This document shows positions 16,921 to 27,146 of a DNA stretch of 64,000 nucleotides, piece after piece. The DNA comes from Mayfieldus sp963772265 (GTDB lineage Bacteria > Actinomycetota > Thermoleophilia > Solirubrobacterales > 70-9). Position numbers and translations under genes: made by a program. Position 1 is the first letter of the stretch, and every line of letters begins with the position of its first letter. Location: contig CAVYWS010000005.1 of the NCBI GenBank assembly GCA_963772265.1, positions 434,001-498,000 of the forward strand, written 5' to 3'. The notes under the pieces were generated by a model that worked only from the letters and a program-made list of their open reading frames with translations, was not told the origin of the DNA and did not search any database.

Positions 16921-18289
16921 TCAGCCTTTGCGAACGAAGCTGACCTTCGCCCTGCCGTGGGTCCGGCGGCAGGTGTAGGTGACGGTCAGGCGGCCGCGGC
17001 GATGGCCGCGGCAGCGGAACCTGGACCTGTTGTAGCCGCGGTCGCGCCCCGCCCCGGTGAACCGCCTCGCTTCTGAGCCCTTGGCGACCCGGCGCGCCTT
17101 GCCGCAATGCAGCAGGTTGAAGCCCTTGATCCTGAACGCGATCGACTTCGGCCTGCGGCTGAAGATGACCTTCGTGCAGCGGATCGGAGGCAGCACCGGC
17201 CGCGACGCATGGCCCACCACCGCGCCGTCGAGGTAGTCGTTGTCGATGTTGATCGTCACCCCGCCGTAGGTCTCGTTGTGCCCGCCGTGGTACTGGTGCA
17301 GGCGCTGGTGGTTGGCCCAGGCAGTGGCCGGCACGGCGGGGTCGATCGTCGTCTGCTGGTCGTTCCAGCGCGCGATCCAGATGTCGTCGGGGTCGCCGGC
17401 GCCGGTCCCGTACTGGCTCACCAGGTCGGCGATCGTCGAGGCGGCGCTGCCGTAGACGCCCGAGGTGTAGCCCCTGGCGTGCAGCTCCGCGGTCCAGGCG
17501 TTGAGAAAGGTCAGCACCGCCGAGCTGTTGGTCGCGGTGCGCGAGTAGCCCTCCATGTCGAAGTAGATCGGGTTGCCGGGTCCGATCCCGAGCACGGCGG
17601 CCTGGGTCACCGCGTCGTCCGCGGCGGCCTTACCCTGCGTCGCCGCGGCGGGTGGATTGATCGCGGCGCAGCCGCAGCTGTTGCTCGGCGCCTGGCGGCC
17701 GACGTAGGTCGGGATCAGCCCCCAGCCGGCGGCGATCTCGGTGGCGACCCAGGTGCTGGTGAGGTTGGGTTGGCTGCAGGCGCGGTTGATGCCGCCGATG
17801 TAGATCCCGATCCCGCGGTAGGGCGAGGAAAGCCAGGCCGACATCGTCGTCGTCGAGGGCGCGCTGCAGGCGTCGAAGCCGAGGCCCGTGTAGTAGGAGG
17901 CGGTGGCGGTCGCGCGCTGGGCGCTGCGCCGGGGGGCCGGCTCGGGGCAGCCTCGGCGACCGCCTCGCCCGGCCCGATCAGGATCGCCTCCCTTCGACCC
18001 ACCGCGTGTGCCGGGCAGCGCTGCTCGGGCGCGCGGGCCTGCCGAGGTAGACCGCCTTGCGGTCGAGCCGCACGCAGCGGGAGGGATCGTCGGCAAGGCG
18101 GTAGACGGGCCAGGAGGCGGGCGCTCGCACCTCATCGCCGCGGTAGTGGATGGACCGCATCCGGGTCTGCGCCGAGGCTGTGCCGGAGTCGATCAGGGGG
18201 ACGCAGGCGATCGCGAGCAGGAGCGCCGGCCCGGCCAGCCGGGCCGACCTTCGAATCGATCGAAGCGTTTTCTGTTTCCCCGATGCCAC
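16921..18289 (-). CDS. Secreted DUF1906 (glycoside-hydrolase-like) protein, two frameshifts
   Basis: GTG 18289 begins a signal peptide (SARLAGPALLLAIACVPLIDS, cleavage near TASA-Q). The mature region continues RCVRLDRKAVYLG, shifts frame near 18038 into QRCPAHAVGRREAIL, and again near 17935 into the DUF1906 domain: GLGFDACSAPSTTTM, GIGIYIGG, IYFDMEGY, GVYGSAASTI, IWIARWND and a terminal DNDYLDG. This TIM-barrel domain resembles GH25 lysozymes and Rv2525c; acidic residues in DMEGY and DACSAP are candidate catalytic positions. A basic cysteine-containing C-terminal domain of ~95 residues follows. Likely acts on the cell wall. Confidence 0.82.
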
Positions 18290-18531
18290 AGCGGCCCCCT
18301 TCCTGCAGAACCGATGTCGGTGGACGAGTTGCGGTCACCTTGCTCGTCGGCAACCTGGGGCGTAGTCTCAAGCCCGTGCCCGGCTGACGTTGAACATCTG
18401 CTCTCAGACCGGCACCGGGTCGTAACGGGCCCGAGTGGACCGGTGGCGGTCCACGAGCGCCGCCCGCCGTCATAAGTGGCGCCAAAAACCCTGCTGGGCA
18501 GCCAAAGACCCGCTGCTACCATCGCTCGCCC
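18290..18531. other. Divergent intergenic region, DUF1906 gene / ilvB
   Basis: 242 bp. The only signal I can support is TACCAT at 18517-18522, 9 nt before the ilvB ATG. I looked for an Ile/Leu/Val leader peptide and found none convincing. Confidence 0.4.
18517..18522 (+). promoter_or_regulatory. -10 box of ilvB (leaderless)
   Basis: TACCAT, 9 nt before the ATG at 18532, no Shine-Dalgarno. Confidence 0.5.
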
Positions 18532-20211
18532 ATGCGGGCCGCGGATGCATTGATGGAATCGCTCAAGGCCGAGGGCGTCGAGCACGTCTTCGGGATCCCC
18601 GGCGGCGCCAACCTGCCCACCTACGACGCGCTCGTCGACGCCGACATCAAGCACATCCAGGTGCGCCACGAGCAGGGCGGCGGCCACGCGGCCGAGGGCT
18701 ATGCAAAGGCCTCGGGCCGGGTCGGCGTCGCTTTCGCCACCTCCGGACCCGGAGCGACCAACCTGGTCACGGCAATCGCCGACGCGATCATGGACTCGGT
18801 GCCGACCGTGTTCATCACCGGACAGGTGCGCACCGACCTGCTCGGCACCGACGGCTTCCAGGAGGCCGACGTCACCGGGATCACGATGCCGATCGTCAAG
18901 CACTCCTTCCAGGTCACCGATCCGCGCCAGATCCCCGAGTACGTGCATGAGGCCTTCCACGTCGCCTCGACCGGTCGCCCCGGCCCGGTGCTCGTCGACA
19001 TTCCCCAGGACCTCTCCCGGGCCGACATCGACTATGAGCCCGACACCGACCCGGTCGACATGCCCGGCTACAAGCCCTCGACCGAGGGCAACATCAAGCA
19101 GATCCGGATCGCCGCGAAGGCGATGGCGAACGCCAGCCGCCCGGTCCTCTACACCGGCGGCGGCGTGGTCAACGCCAATGCCTCGGAGGAGCTGCGCGAG
19201 CTGGCCCACTCGGACCGATTTCCGGTCACCTCGACGGTGATGGGGCTGGGCGCCTTCCCGGCCCCGCACGAGCAGTGGCTGGGGATGCTGGGCATGCACG
19301 GCACCCGCTCCGCCAACTACGCGATGGACAACGCCGACCTGATCGTCGCGATCGGGGCCCGCTTCGACGACCGGATCACCGGCAAGCTCTCGGAGTTCGC
19401 CCCGCGGGCCAAGTTCATCCACATCGACATCGACCCGGCCGAGATCTCCAAGAACGTCCCCGCCCACATCCCGATCGTCGGCGACGCCAAGCAGGTGCTG
19501 CCGAAGCTCTCGAAGGAGTACCGGGCCCTGCAGACCGACTCCGGCCGGCTCGACGCCTGGTGGAAGCAGATCGAGGCCTGGCGCGAGGAGTACCCGCTGC
19601 GCTACGAGCCGGGCGAGGGTGGCGAGATCAAGCCCCAGTTCATGATCGAGGCGATGTACCGGGCAACCGGAGGCGACGCGATCATCACCTCCGACGTCGG
19701 CCAGCACCAGATGTGGTGCGCGCAGTACTTCCACTTCAACCAGCCGCGGCGCTGGATCAACTCCGGCGGCCTGGGCACGATGGGCTTCGGCCTGCCGGCG
19801 GCGATCGGCGCCAAGGTCGGCTGCCCCGACGACCAGGTCGTCTGCCTGGCCGGCGACGGAAGCCTGGTCATGAACTGCCAGGAGCTGGCCACCGCCGTGC
19901 ACCACGAGATTCCGGTCAAGGTCTTCCTGATGAACAACGGCTACATGGGAATGGTCCGTCAATGGCAGGAGCTGTTCTGGGAGGAGCGCTACAGCTCGGT
20001 CGAGATGGGCCCGAGCCCCGACTGGGTGAAGCTGGCGGAGGCGTTCGGCGCCACCGGGTTGCGCTGCGAGGACAGCGGCGACCTGGAGGAGATGATGGGC
20101 AAGGCCCTGGAGACCGACGGGCCGGTGCTGCTCGACGTGCGGGTCTCGCAAAAGGAGAACTGCTATCCGATGATCCCGGCCGGCGCCGCCGCAAGGGACA
20201 TGGTGGGTTAG
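18532..20211 (+). CDS. ilvB: Acetolactate synthase, large (catalytic) subunit
   Basis: 559 residues, intact. ThDP-dependent condensation of two pyruvates (valine/leucine) or pyruvate plus 2-oxobutyrate (isoleucine). Visible: FGIPGGANLPTYDALVDA, the catalytic-glutamate motif VRHEQGGGHAAEGYA, ATSGPGATNLVTAIADAIMDS, FAD-type central domain IGARFDDRITGK, and the ThDP/Mg motif GDGSLVMNCQELATA...NNGYMGMVRQWQELF. The regulatory subunit gene ilvN follows 5 bp later. Confidence 0.97.
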   Translation: MRAADALMESLKAEGVEHVFGIPGGANLPTYDALVDADIKHIQVRHEQGGGHAAEGYAKASGRVGVAFATSGPGATNLVTAIADAIMDSVPTVFITGQVRTDLLGTDGFQEADVTGITMPIVKHSFQVTDPRQIPEYVHEAFHVASTGRPGPVLVDIPQDLSRADIDYEPDTDPVDMPGYKPSTEGNIKQIRIAAKAMANASRPVLYTGGGVVNANASEELRELAHSDRFPVTSTVMGLGAFPAPHEQWLGMLGMHGTRSANYAMDNADLIVAIGARFDDRITGKLSEFAPRAKFIHIDIDPAEISKNVPAHIPIVGDAKQVLPKLSKEYRALQTDSGRLDAWWKQIEAWREEYPLRYEPGEGGEIKPQFMIEAMYRATGGDAIITSDVGQHQMWCAQYFHFNQPRRWINSGGLGTMGFGLPAAIGAKVGCPDDQVVCLAGDGSLVMNCQELATAVHHEIPVKVFLMNNGYMGMVRQWQELFWEERYSSVEMGPSPDWVKLAEAFGATGLRCEDSGDLEEMMGKALETDGPVLLDVRVSQKENCYPMIPAGAAARDMVG

Positions 20212-20216
20212 ATCTG

Positions 20217-20762
20217 ATGGAAGCCGGCACCCCCGATCTCGTAAAGCTCGAGGACCTTCAAGTTCAGGGCGCCCTGACCGGGCGCAAGCACGTGCTCTCG
20301 ATCCTGGTCGAGAACAAGGCTGGTGTGCTGGCCAGGATCGCCGGCCTGTTCGCGCGGCGCGGCTTCAACATCGACACCCTCGCGGTCGGGCCCACCGACG
20401 ACCCCAACATCTCGCGGATCACCCTGACCCTGGATGGCGCCGTTCACCCGATCGACCAGGTGACCAAGCAGCTCCACAAGCTGGTCAACGTCCTGAAGAT
20501 CCGCGACATGGAGCCCGAGGAGACGATCGCCCGCGAGATGGCGCTGTTCAAGGTCACCGCGGCGGTCGAGAACCGGGCCGAGATCATGCAGTTCGCGGAG
20601 ATCTTCCGGGCCAAGATCGTCGACGTCTCGCGGCGCACGATGACAATCGAGGTGACCGGCTCGGCCGACAAGGTCGAGGCGTTCGAGCGGATGATCCGCC
20701 CCCACGGCCTGGTCGAGATGGTCCGCACCGGCGAGATCGCGATCGCCCGCGGCGGCGACTGA
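20217..20762 (+). CDS. ilvN: Acetolactate synthase, small (regulatory) subunit
   Basis: 181 residues from ATG 20217. N-terminal ACT domain VLSILVENKAGVLARIAGLF and RRGFNIDTLAVGPTDDPN, which binds valine for feedback inhibition, then the C-terminal domain with REMALFKV and VDVSRRTMTIEVTGS. A ~25-residue N-terminal extension precedes the ACT domain. Cotranscribed with ilvB; ilvC is not adjacent but lies 8 kb downstream. Confidence 0.96.
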   Translation: MEAGTPDLVKLEDLQVQGALTGRKHVLSILVENKAGVLARIAGLFARRGFNIDTLAVGPTDDPNISRITLTLDGAVHPIDQVTKQLHKLVNVLKIRDMEPEETIAREMALFKVTAAVENRAEIMQFAEIFRAKIVDVSRRTMTIEVTGSADKVEAFERMIRPHGLVEMVRTGEIAIARGGD

Positions 20763-20801
20763 TCCGGTAGCGCCGCCGGGGAGTAACGTCGGGCGCGGAC
20801 C

Positions 20802-22205
20802 GTGACGGTTCTGGCCGACACCGAGTCGCTGCTCTCCGCGATCACCGACGGCTTGGGGCGGGCGGCCAAACGCGACCGCCGCACGCTGGTCAGCGCCACG
20901 GCCCCGCTGGCCGAGCTCGATCCCGCCGCCGTCGTCTTCGCCAACCGGCTGGCCAGCGACCGCTGGTTCTGCTGGGAGCAGCCCGAGCGCGGCTTCGCGC
21001 TGGCGACGCTGGGGAGCGCGCACGAGGTCGTCTCCCGCGGGCCGCGGCGCTTCGCCGATGTCGCCCGCGGCTGCCTCGAGATCGGCCGCGACCGGATCTC
21101 CGCCGGCGAGGAGGGCCTGCCGGCCGGGGCGGGCCCGGTCTGGACCGGGGGCTTTGCGTTTGCCGATGGTGGCGCGGCGACTCCCGCCTGGTCCTCGTTT
21201 CCACCGGCGCTGATGGTGCTGCCGGAGCTGTCGCTCTGCCGCGCCGGCGACGCGACCCATCTCACCCTCAACGCGGTCGGCGGCCCCGGGGTGGAGCCGG
21301 ACCGGACCCTGGGCCGGCTGCGGGCGCGGCTCGCCGCCCTCGACGGGGCCTCGCTGCCGATGCTGGACCCGGCGCGCCTCGGGCGCACCGAGATCGAGAG
21401 CGTGCGCCCGCCGAGCCATTTCGAGGACGCGGTCGCCGCCGCGGTGGAGAGGATCCGGGCGGGGGAGATCGAGAAGGTCGTCCTCGCCCGCGAGCTGCTG
21501 CTGCGCGCCCCCGCGGCCTACGAGACCGCCGCCGTCTTCGGCGCGATGCGTGAGCTGTTCCCGGCCTGCTTCTGCTTCTGCTGCGGCACGCCCGAGGGGG
21601 CGTTCCTCGCGCCAAGCCCGGAGCTGCTGATCCGCCGCTCCGGGGCCAGCGCCTCGACCGTCGCCCTTGCGGGCTCGGCGAGGCGCAGCGCCGATCCTGC
21701 CGTCGACGACCACATCGGCGAGCGGCTGCTGCAGAGCGCCAAGGACCGCGCCGAGCACGAGATCGTCGTTCGCCGCATCGTCCGCCGGCTGCAGGCGCAT
21801 GCGGTCTGGGTCGAGCCGGCGTCGGAGCCGGGGCTGGTCAAGATCGCCAACATCCAGCACCTGGCGACTCCGATCCACGCCCAGCTCGCCGATCCGCGCT
21901 CGGCCGTCGAGCTGGCGGGGCTGCTGCACCCGACGCCGGCGATCGGGGGAGAGCCCTGGCCCGACGCGGGCAGGCTGATCGACGAGCTCGAGGGGATGGA
22001 CCGCGGCTGGTACGCGGGCCCGATCGGCTGGATGGACGCCGCCGAGGACGGCGAGTTCTGCGTCGGCATCCGCAGCGCCCTGGTGCGCGACCGCGAGGCC
22101 CGCCTCTTCGCCGGCAACGGCATCGTCGCCGACTCCGAGCCGGCGGCGGAGCTGGCCGAGACCGAGCCCAAGCTCGAGGCGATGCTGCCCCTGCTCAGCG
22201 GCTAG
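20802..22205 (+). CDS. menF: Isochorismate synthase (menaquinone pathway)
   Basis: 467 residues from GTG 20802. Chorismate-binding-enzyme fold: RIRAGEIEKVVLARE carries the general-base lysine, GTPEGAFLAPSPELLI, LAGSARR, KDRAEHEIVV, HLATPIHA, LLHPTPAIGGEPW and the C-terminal GPIGWMDAAEDGEFCVGIRSAL. Together with menD, menC, menA, menB and menE next door this supports isochorismate rather than anthranilate or salicylate synthesis. A TAACGT box lies 12 nt before the start. Confidence 0.92.
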   Translation: MTVLADTESLLSAITDGLGRAAKRDRRTLVSATAPLAELDPAAVVFANRLASDRWFCWEQPERGFALATLGSAHEVVSRGPRRFADVARGCLEIGRDRISAGEEGLPAGAGPVWTGGFAFADGGAATPAWSSFPPALMVLPELSLCRAGDATHLTLNAVGGPGVEPDRTLGRLRARLAALDGASLPMLDPARLGRTEIESVRPPSHFEDAVAAAVERIRAGEIEKVVLARELLLRAPAAYETAAVFGAMRELFPACFCFCCGTPEGAFLAPSPELLIRRSGASASTVALAGSARRSADPAVDDHIGERLLQSAKDRAEHEIVVRRIVRRLQAHAVWVEPASEPGLVKIANIQHLATPIHAQLADPRSAVELAGLLHPTPAIGGEPWPDAGRLIDELEGMDRGWYAGPIGWMDAAEDGEFCVGIRSALVRDREARLFAGNGIVADSEPAAELAETEPKLEAMLPLLSG

Positions 22206-22360
22206 CCGACCGATCAGGGGCCATTGACCCGGGCTGCCATCGTTGCGGCACGGGTGCCTCTGCCACATCGTTCGGCGCCCTGTCTTCGAGGGCGTCGCCT
22301 GGCAGCCACGGCCCCGGTCGCGATGAGCCGGCCGATCGCCTGCTGACCTCACCGGCGGCC

Positions 22361-22383
22361 CACTATCTGGCTCACACATAGTG
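22361..22383. terminator. Possible bidirectional terminator between menF and menD
   Basis: CACTAT (22361-22366) pairs with ATAGTG (22378-22383), with flanking CCC/GGG able to extend the stem past a 2-nt bulge. It lies between the converging menF and menD genes in an otherwise featureless 226-bp gap. Confidence 0.35.
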
Positions 22384-22431
22384 AGTGGGGTCAACGGCTC
22401 GATAACCAGTGCCACGTGACCGCGCAGACGA

Positions 22432-24201
22432 TCATCCAGCGCTAGGGACAGCACTTGCGAGCGCCTCGGCGGTTACCGCGCCGAGGCGCTCGTGAAGCGC
22501 CAGGTTCTCGCTGCGGCCGACGGGCACCTCGATCAGGCCGGTGCCGCCCCTAAGCGCGGCGGGCAGCCCGTCGAGGCGCTCGATCCTGCGTGTACTTGAG
22601 ACCGAAGAGCTCGGCGGCCCGGACCGGGTCGACGCCGCGCGGCGTTCCCAGCAGCGCTTCGAACTCCTCCTCCGGCATCGCCTCCTCCTGGGGGAGGAAA
22701 TGGAAGATTCCGCCGCCGTCGTTGTTGACGACGACGATCCGAACCGGCGTCTCGACATCGCGTAGCGCGGCAAGCCCGCCGATGTCGTGAAGTAGGCCGA
22801 GGTCGCCTGTGACGATCACCGTCGGACGCCCCGAGGCGTGGGCGGCCCCGATTCCCGACGAGACCAGGCCGTCGATCCCGTTCGCGCCACGGTTGCAGAG
22901 GAAGAGCACGTCGGCACCGCCGGATGGCATGAACGCCTCCTGGTCGCGGATCGGCATGCTCGAAGCCGTATAGACGATCTCACCGTCGGCCAGCGCGGTC
23001 CCCAGCGCCGCCTGCAGGCCGGGCTCGCTCGGCTCATCGAGCTTCGCAAGCGTCGTTGAGATCGCCTTCTCGGCGCTTTCCTCGGCGATCCTCCAGCGAT
23101 TCGGCCCATTCAGGCGACCCCGTCCTGCCCGAGAGCCGCTCGGCAAGACCCGACTGCCAGCGCCCCCGGATCGGCGCGAACGACCGTCTCGGCCCGGTTC
23201 GAGGGCTCGTTCCAGCCGAAGCCGGAGTCGACGACGAGCTGACGGCACTCGTCAAGCCGGCCGAGCCAGAGCCGCAGCGGCTTGCTCGTCGGCATGTCGC
23301 CGAAGCGGATCACCAGTTCGGGGGCAAGCGAATCTGCCTCGACCCGGGCGATCGCGTCGTAGCGGCTGACGATGCCGCCGCGATCGTGGGGCCCGAGGCG
23401 GAGCTGCGAGGTCGGCTCGGCGAGCAGCGGATAGCCGGCCGCGGCGGCGAGTCGAACGACCGGGTCGCGAAGCCGCGGGTCGGTCTGGCGCCCGGCCAGG
23501 ACAAGCCCCTTCGGCGCAGCGGCGATCCGCTCCGCGAGCTCGTCCAGCAGCGCCGGCTCGGGGGCGCTGCTCGAGTGGGGGACGGCGGTCAGGGGCCGGT
23601 CGCCGCGGCCTTCGAGGGCAAGGCGCGAGGTCGCCGAGACGTCTCCTTCGACCGGCACGGGGGCGAGCGGGTCGCGCCAGGCGAGGTTGAGGTGCACCGG
23701 GCCGGGCCGGGGCTCGCCCCGCGCCGCCGCGTAGGCGCGGCAGGCGACCGAGCGGTAGTGCAACAGCCCGTCGTCGTCGGCCTCGTGGGTCCCGACCTCG
23801 CAGAACCAGCGGGTCGATGAGCCGTAGAGCTTCAGCTGGTCGATCGTCTGCCCGGCGCCGATCCCGCGCAGCTCGGGCGGGCGGTCGGCGGTCAGGATCA
23901 GCAGCGGGACAGCCGACTCGTCGGCCTCGGCGACCGCGGGGTGCAGGTTGGCGGCCGCGGTTCCCGACGTGCAGAGCACCGCCACCGGGCGGCGGCTTGC
24001 CTGGGCGGCGCCGAGGGCGAAGAACCCGGCCGAGCGCTCGTCGACGATCACACTCACCTCGATCGCCGGCTGGCGCCAGAGCGCGACCGCGAGCGGGGTC
24101 GAGCGCGAGCCGGGGGAGAGGACGGCGTGGCGAACGCCGCAGCGGGCCAGCTCCTCGACCAGGGCGGAGGCGAGAGCGGTGTTGCGATTGGTGGTGTCCA
24201 C
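22432..24201 (-). CDS. menD: SEPHCHC synthase MenD (frameshifted)
   Basis: ThDP enzyme joining isochorismate and 2-oxoglutarate, the committed step of menaquinone synthesis. From GTG 24201: RNTALASALVEELARCGVRH, VLSPGSRSTPLAVAL, VIVDERSAGFFALG with the ThDP glutamate, CTSGTAAANLHPAV and LTADRPPELRGIGAGQTI, all MenD signatures. At least three single-base breaks (about 23160, 23090 and 22590) interrupt the C-terminal half, which reads NRGANGIDGLVSSG, VTGDLGLLHDIGGL, VVNNDGGGIFHFLPQ and, after removing one base at about 22590, RIERLDGLPAAL. Repaired length about 589. First gene of the minus-strand part is menB; menD is last. Confidence 0.93.
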
Positions 24202-24213
24202 GGGCCCCAGACG

Positions 24214-25359
24214 TTAGAGGCGGTGCCGCTCCAGAGCCGCATCGTCGATCTCAACCCCGAGGCCGGGCCCGTCGGGCAGGTGCAGGTGTCCGTCGCGCAG
24301 CTCGCACTCCCGTGCCGCGATCGTCTCCGAGAACAGGCGCTGGGTGGCGAGGCCGTGGGCGACACCGGGGTCGCGGCCTCCCGTGAAGTGCTCGTCGTGG
24401 GTCTCGTTGGGTGCCTGCGGGTAGAGCGCCAGCGCGGTGTGGGCGGCGGCGGCGATTCCGACCGGACCGTCGAGTGCGCTCGACATGTACGAGGACAGAT
24501 GCACCGCGACCCCTCGCGCGAGCAGCGGGCCGCCGACCTTCGAGAGCTTGATCGTCGCCAGGTCACAGGCGCCTTTTGCCACCGCCAGCTTTGCCTCGTC
24601 GGGGCTGGCAACGCTCTCGTCGGCGACGATCGGAACCTGGGAGCTGCGCCGGACCTCGGCCATCTCCTCCAGCGAGGAGCACGGCTGCTCGGCGAGCTCG
24701 ATGTCCTGCTGCTCCAATTCCTTGAGCTTCGAGATCGCCTCGCCCGGCGCCCAGACGCCGTTGACGTCGATCCTCAGCTTCGCTTCGGGCCCCACGGCCT
24801 GGCGCACCGCCGCGACCTGGTCGACGTCGTCGGCGAGGCCGAGCTTGAGCTTGAATGCGGTGTAGCCCTCGTCGGCCCAGCGCAGCGCCTGTTCGGCGAC
24901 GCGGTCCGGGTCGCCGGCGGTGAGCGTCGCGTTGCAGGGAAGCGGGCTGCTCTGCAGCCCTCCAAGCAGCTCCCAGGCGGCCGTGTCCTGGGCCTTGCCG
25001 CCCAAGTCGAGCCAGGCCGTTTCGAGCGCGCACCGGCTGGGCGCGGACAAAGTGCTGAACGCGCGCCTCAAGAGCTCCACCCGCCCGTCCTCCGAGGCGT
25101 CGGCGAACTCGTCGCGAAACTCGCAGAGCTCGTCGGCGACGTGGTCGAGGGAGAAGCCACCGCGCAGGGAGAGCGGAACGGCTTCTCCCAGTCCGGTCAG
25201 ACCATCTTCGGTGTGCACCCGAAGCAGCACCATCTCCCGCTGGCGCAGCGTTCCCCGCGCGGTCACGTAGGGCTCTTTGAACGGCAGTGCGTAAGGCACG
25301 ACCTCGAAGCCGGTGATCCAGCCCCGGTCGCCCTCGGCGCCGGCGGGGAAATCCATCAC
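24214..25359 (-). CDS. menC: o-Succinylbenzoate synthase, enolase superfamily
   Basis: 381 residues. GTG 25359 or ATG 25356 starts. Enolase-superfamily residues are all visible: FKLKLG (KxK acid/base pair), RIDVNG, ELAEQP and VADESVAS (three metal ligands), and IKLSKVGG (second catalytic lysine). C-terminal LDGPVGIAAAAHTAL is typical of the OSBS/N-acylamino-acid racemase group. Genome context (menA upstream, menD downstream) selects dehydration of SHCHC to OSB over racemase activity. Start follows the menA stop by 1-5 bp. Confidence 0.88.
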   Translation of the reverse strand: MMDFPAGAEGDRGWITGFEVVPYALPFKEPYVTARGTLRQREMVLLRVHTEDGLTGLGEAVPLSLRGGFSLDHVADELCEFRDEFADASEDGRVELLRRAFSTLSAPSRCALETAWLDLGGKAQDTAAWELLGGLQSSPLPCNATLTAGDPDRVAEQALRWADEGYTAFKLKLGLADDVDQVAAVRQAVGPEAKLRIDVNGVWAPGEAISKLKELEQQDIELAEQPCSSLEEMAEVRRSSQVPIVADESVASPDEAKLAVAKGACDLATIKLSKVGGPLLARGVAVHLSSYMSSALDGPVGIAAAAHTALALYPQAPNETHDEHFTGGRDPGVAHGLATQRLFSETIAARECELRDGHLHLPDGPGLGVEIDDAALERHRL

Positions 25360-25360
25360 C

Positions 25361-26254
25361 TCAGCTCGCCGCCAGCAGCCCCAGCGAGACGAGGATGCTG
25401 AAGCCGGCGACCAGCAGCCCGGTTCCGGCCAGGGCCGCGTTGAGCGCCGCGCCGTCGCTGCGGGTGCCGACGACGGCGTTGAGGCGAAGCGCCAGCGGTG
25501 CGACCCCGAGTCCGGCCAGCGCCGCCAGCGGTCCGTCCCAGATCAGCAGCGTGATCGGCAGGGCGAGGCCGGCGCCGGCGAGAAGCACGGTGTAGAGCCG
25601 GCGGGTCCGCTCCCTGCCGAGCCGGACCGCCATGGTGCGCTTGCCGACCCGGGCGTCGGTGTCGAGGTCGCGGACGTTGTTGACGACCAGGATCGCGGCG
25701 GCCAGCAGCCCGACCGAGACCGAGAGACCGAACGGGAGGCCGTCGAGGCGCTCGAGCTGCACGTAGTAGGAGCCGTTGACCGCGACGAGGCCGAAGAAGA
25801 CGAAGACGAAGAGCTCACCGAGGCCCTCGTATCCGTAGGGCCGGGGGCCGCCGGTGTAGAGGACCCCGGCGGCGATCGACAGCGCCCCGACCACGAGGAT
25901 GATCGCCCCGGCGACCGTGGCCAGGTAGATGCCGCAGCCGACCGCGATCGCGAACGCGACCCAGGTCGCGACCAGCACCCGCTGCGGGGCGACCAGCCCC
26001 GAGGAGGTCACCCGGACCGGACCGAGCCTGTCGACGGCGTCGGCGCCCCGGCGGGCGTCGGAGTAGTCGTTGGCGAGGTTGGTGCCGATCTGGATGAAGA
26101 CGCTGCCGGCGAGCGCGGCGATGAAGGCGCCGACCCGGAAGCGATCGCCGCTGGTCTCGAAGACGGCGGCCATCGTGCCGACCAGCACCGGCGCGACCGC
26201 GGCCGGCAGCGTCCGCGGCCGCGCCGCCATGATCCAGATGCGGAGGCCGCTCAA
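25361..26254 (-). CDS. menA: 1,4-Dihydroxy-2-naphthoate polyprenyltransferase
   Basis: Membrane UbiA-family enzyme of about 297 residues and eight to nine helices. The TTG at 26254 overlaps the menB stop and yields LRIWIMAARPRTLPAAVAPV, matching the family N-terminus; ATG 26230 is the shorter alternative. First Asp-rich motif NLANDYSDARRGAD and second motif NNVRDLDTDARVGKRTMAVRLG bind Mg-prenyl diphosphate. Makes demethylmenaquinone. In the operon order menB-menA-menC-menD on the minus strand. Confidence 0.93.
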   Translation of the reverse strand: MSGLRIWIMAARPRTLPAAVAPVLVGTMAAVFETSGDRFRVGAFIAALAGSVFIQIGTNLANDYSDARRGADAVDRLGPVRVTSSGLVAPQRVLVATWVAFAIAVGCGIYLATVAGAIILVVGALSIAAGVLYTGGPRPYGYEGLGELFVFVFFGLVAVNGSYYVQLERLDGLPFGLSVSVGLLAAAILVVNNVRDLDTDARVGKRTMAVRLGRERTRRLYTVLLAGAGLALPITLLIWDGPLAALAGLGVAPLALRLNAVVGTRSDGAALNAALAGTGLLVAGFSILVSLGLLAAS

Positions 26255-27129
26255 GGTCGACGGGGGTACTTGGAGAAGTCCGGCCGGCGTCCCTGCTGGT
26301 AGGCGTTTCGGCCTTCCTGGCCCTCCTCGGTCATGTAGAAGAGCAGCGTCGCGTCGTGGGCCAGCTGCTGGAGCCCGGTCAGTCCGTCCTCGTCGGCGTT
26401 GAAGCTCGCCTTGAGCAGCCGCAGCGAGAGCGGCGAGAGCGCGGCCATCTCGCGGCACCAGGCGACGGTCTCGCGCTCCAGCTCGTCGAGCGAGACCACC
26501 GCGTTCACAAGCCCCATCGAGAGCGCCTCCTGGGCGTCATAGAGGCGGCAGAGGAACCACACCTCCTTGGCCCGCTTTATGCCGATGTTGCGGGCCAGCA
26601 GGCTGGCGCCGAAGCCGCCGTCGAAGCTGCCGACGCGGGGCCCGGTCTGGCCGAACTCGGCGTTGTCGGCGGCGATCGTCAGGTCGCAGACGAGGTGCAG
26701 GATGTGCCCGCCGCCGACCGCGTAGCCGGCGACCATCGCCACCACCGGCTTCGGCAGGCGGCGGATCTGGACGTGCAGGTCGCCGACGTCGAGCCGGCCG
26801 ACTCCCTGCTGGGCGACCTCGTCGTCGCCGATGTAGCCGTCGTCGCCGCGGATCTGCTGGTCGCCGCCGGAGCAGAATGCCTCGCCGCCGGCGCCGGTGA
26901 AGATGATCGCGCCGACCTCGAGGTCGTCGCGGGCGAGCCGGAAGGCGTCGCGAAGCTCGGCCAGGGTCTGGGGCCGGAAGGCGTTGCGACGCTCGGGGCG
27001 GTTGATCGTGATCTTCGCCAGCCCATCGCCCTTTTCGTAGACGATGTCCTCGTAATCGCCGGCGCTCTGCCAGTCGATCGGTGCGTAGAGCTCCTGCTCG
27101 GGTGGGGAGTCCTTGTGTCGTTGTGGCAC
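26251..27129 (-). CDS. menB: 1,4-Dihydroxy-2-naphthoyl-CoA synthase
   Basis: 292 residues, crotonase family. ITINRPERRNAFRPQTLAEL, GEAFCSGGDQ (oxyanion hole), GYAVGGGHILHLVCDLTIA, FGQTGPRVGSFDGGFGASLL and a C-terminal GRNAYQQGRRPDFSKYPRRP, the MenB signature. Dieckmann-cyclises OSB-CoA. GTG at 27129 is 17 bp from the divergent menE ATG, so the two share a very short promoter region. Confidence 0.96.
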   Translation of the reverse strand: MPQRHKDSPPEQELYAPIDWQSAGDYEDIVYEKGDGLAKITINRPERRNAFRPQTLAELRDAFRLARDDLEVGAIIFTGAGGEAFCSGGDQQIRGDDGYIGDDEVAQQGVGRLDVGDLHVQIRRLPKPVVAMVAGYAVGGGHILHLVCDLTIAADNAEFGQTGPRVGSFDGGFGASLLARNIGIKRAKEVWFLCRLYDAQEALSMGLVNAVVSLDELERETVAWCREMAALSPLSLRLLKASFNADEDGLTGLQQLAHDATLLFYMTEEGQEGRNAYQQGRRPDFSKYPRRP

Positions 27130-27146
27130 GCTGTCGAAAGCTTGTC

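Noticed and set aside
16841..16960. Minus-strand frame ending FAGRIKQAVEAS-stop downstream of DUF1906
   Set aside because: Composition looks coding, but an in-frame stop lies about 70 bp upstream and there is no start codon.
18290..18531. Ile/Val leader peptide or T-box before ilvB
   Set aside because: No short ORF with a run of Ile/Val/Leu codons and a start, and no T-box-like TGG-containing antiterminator was visible.
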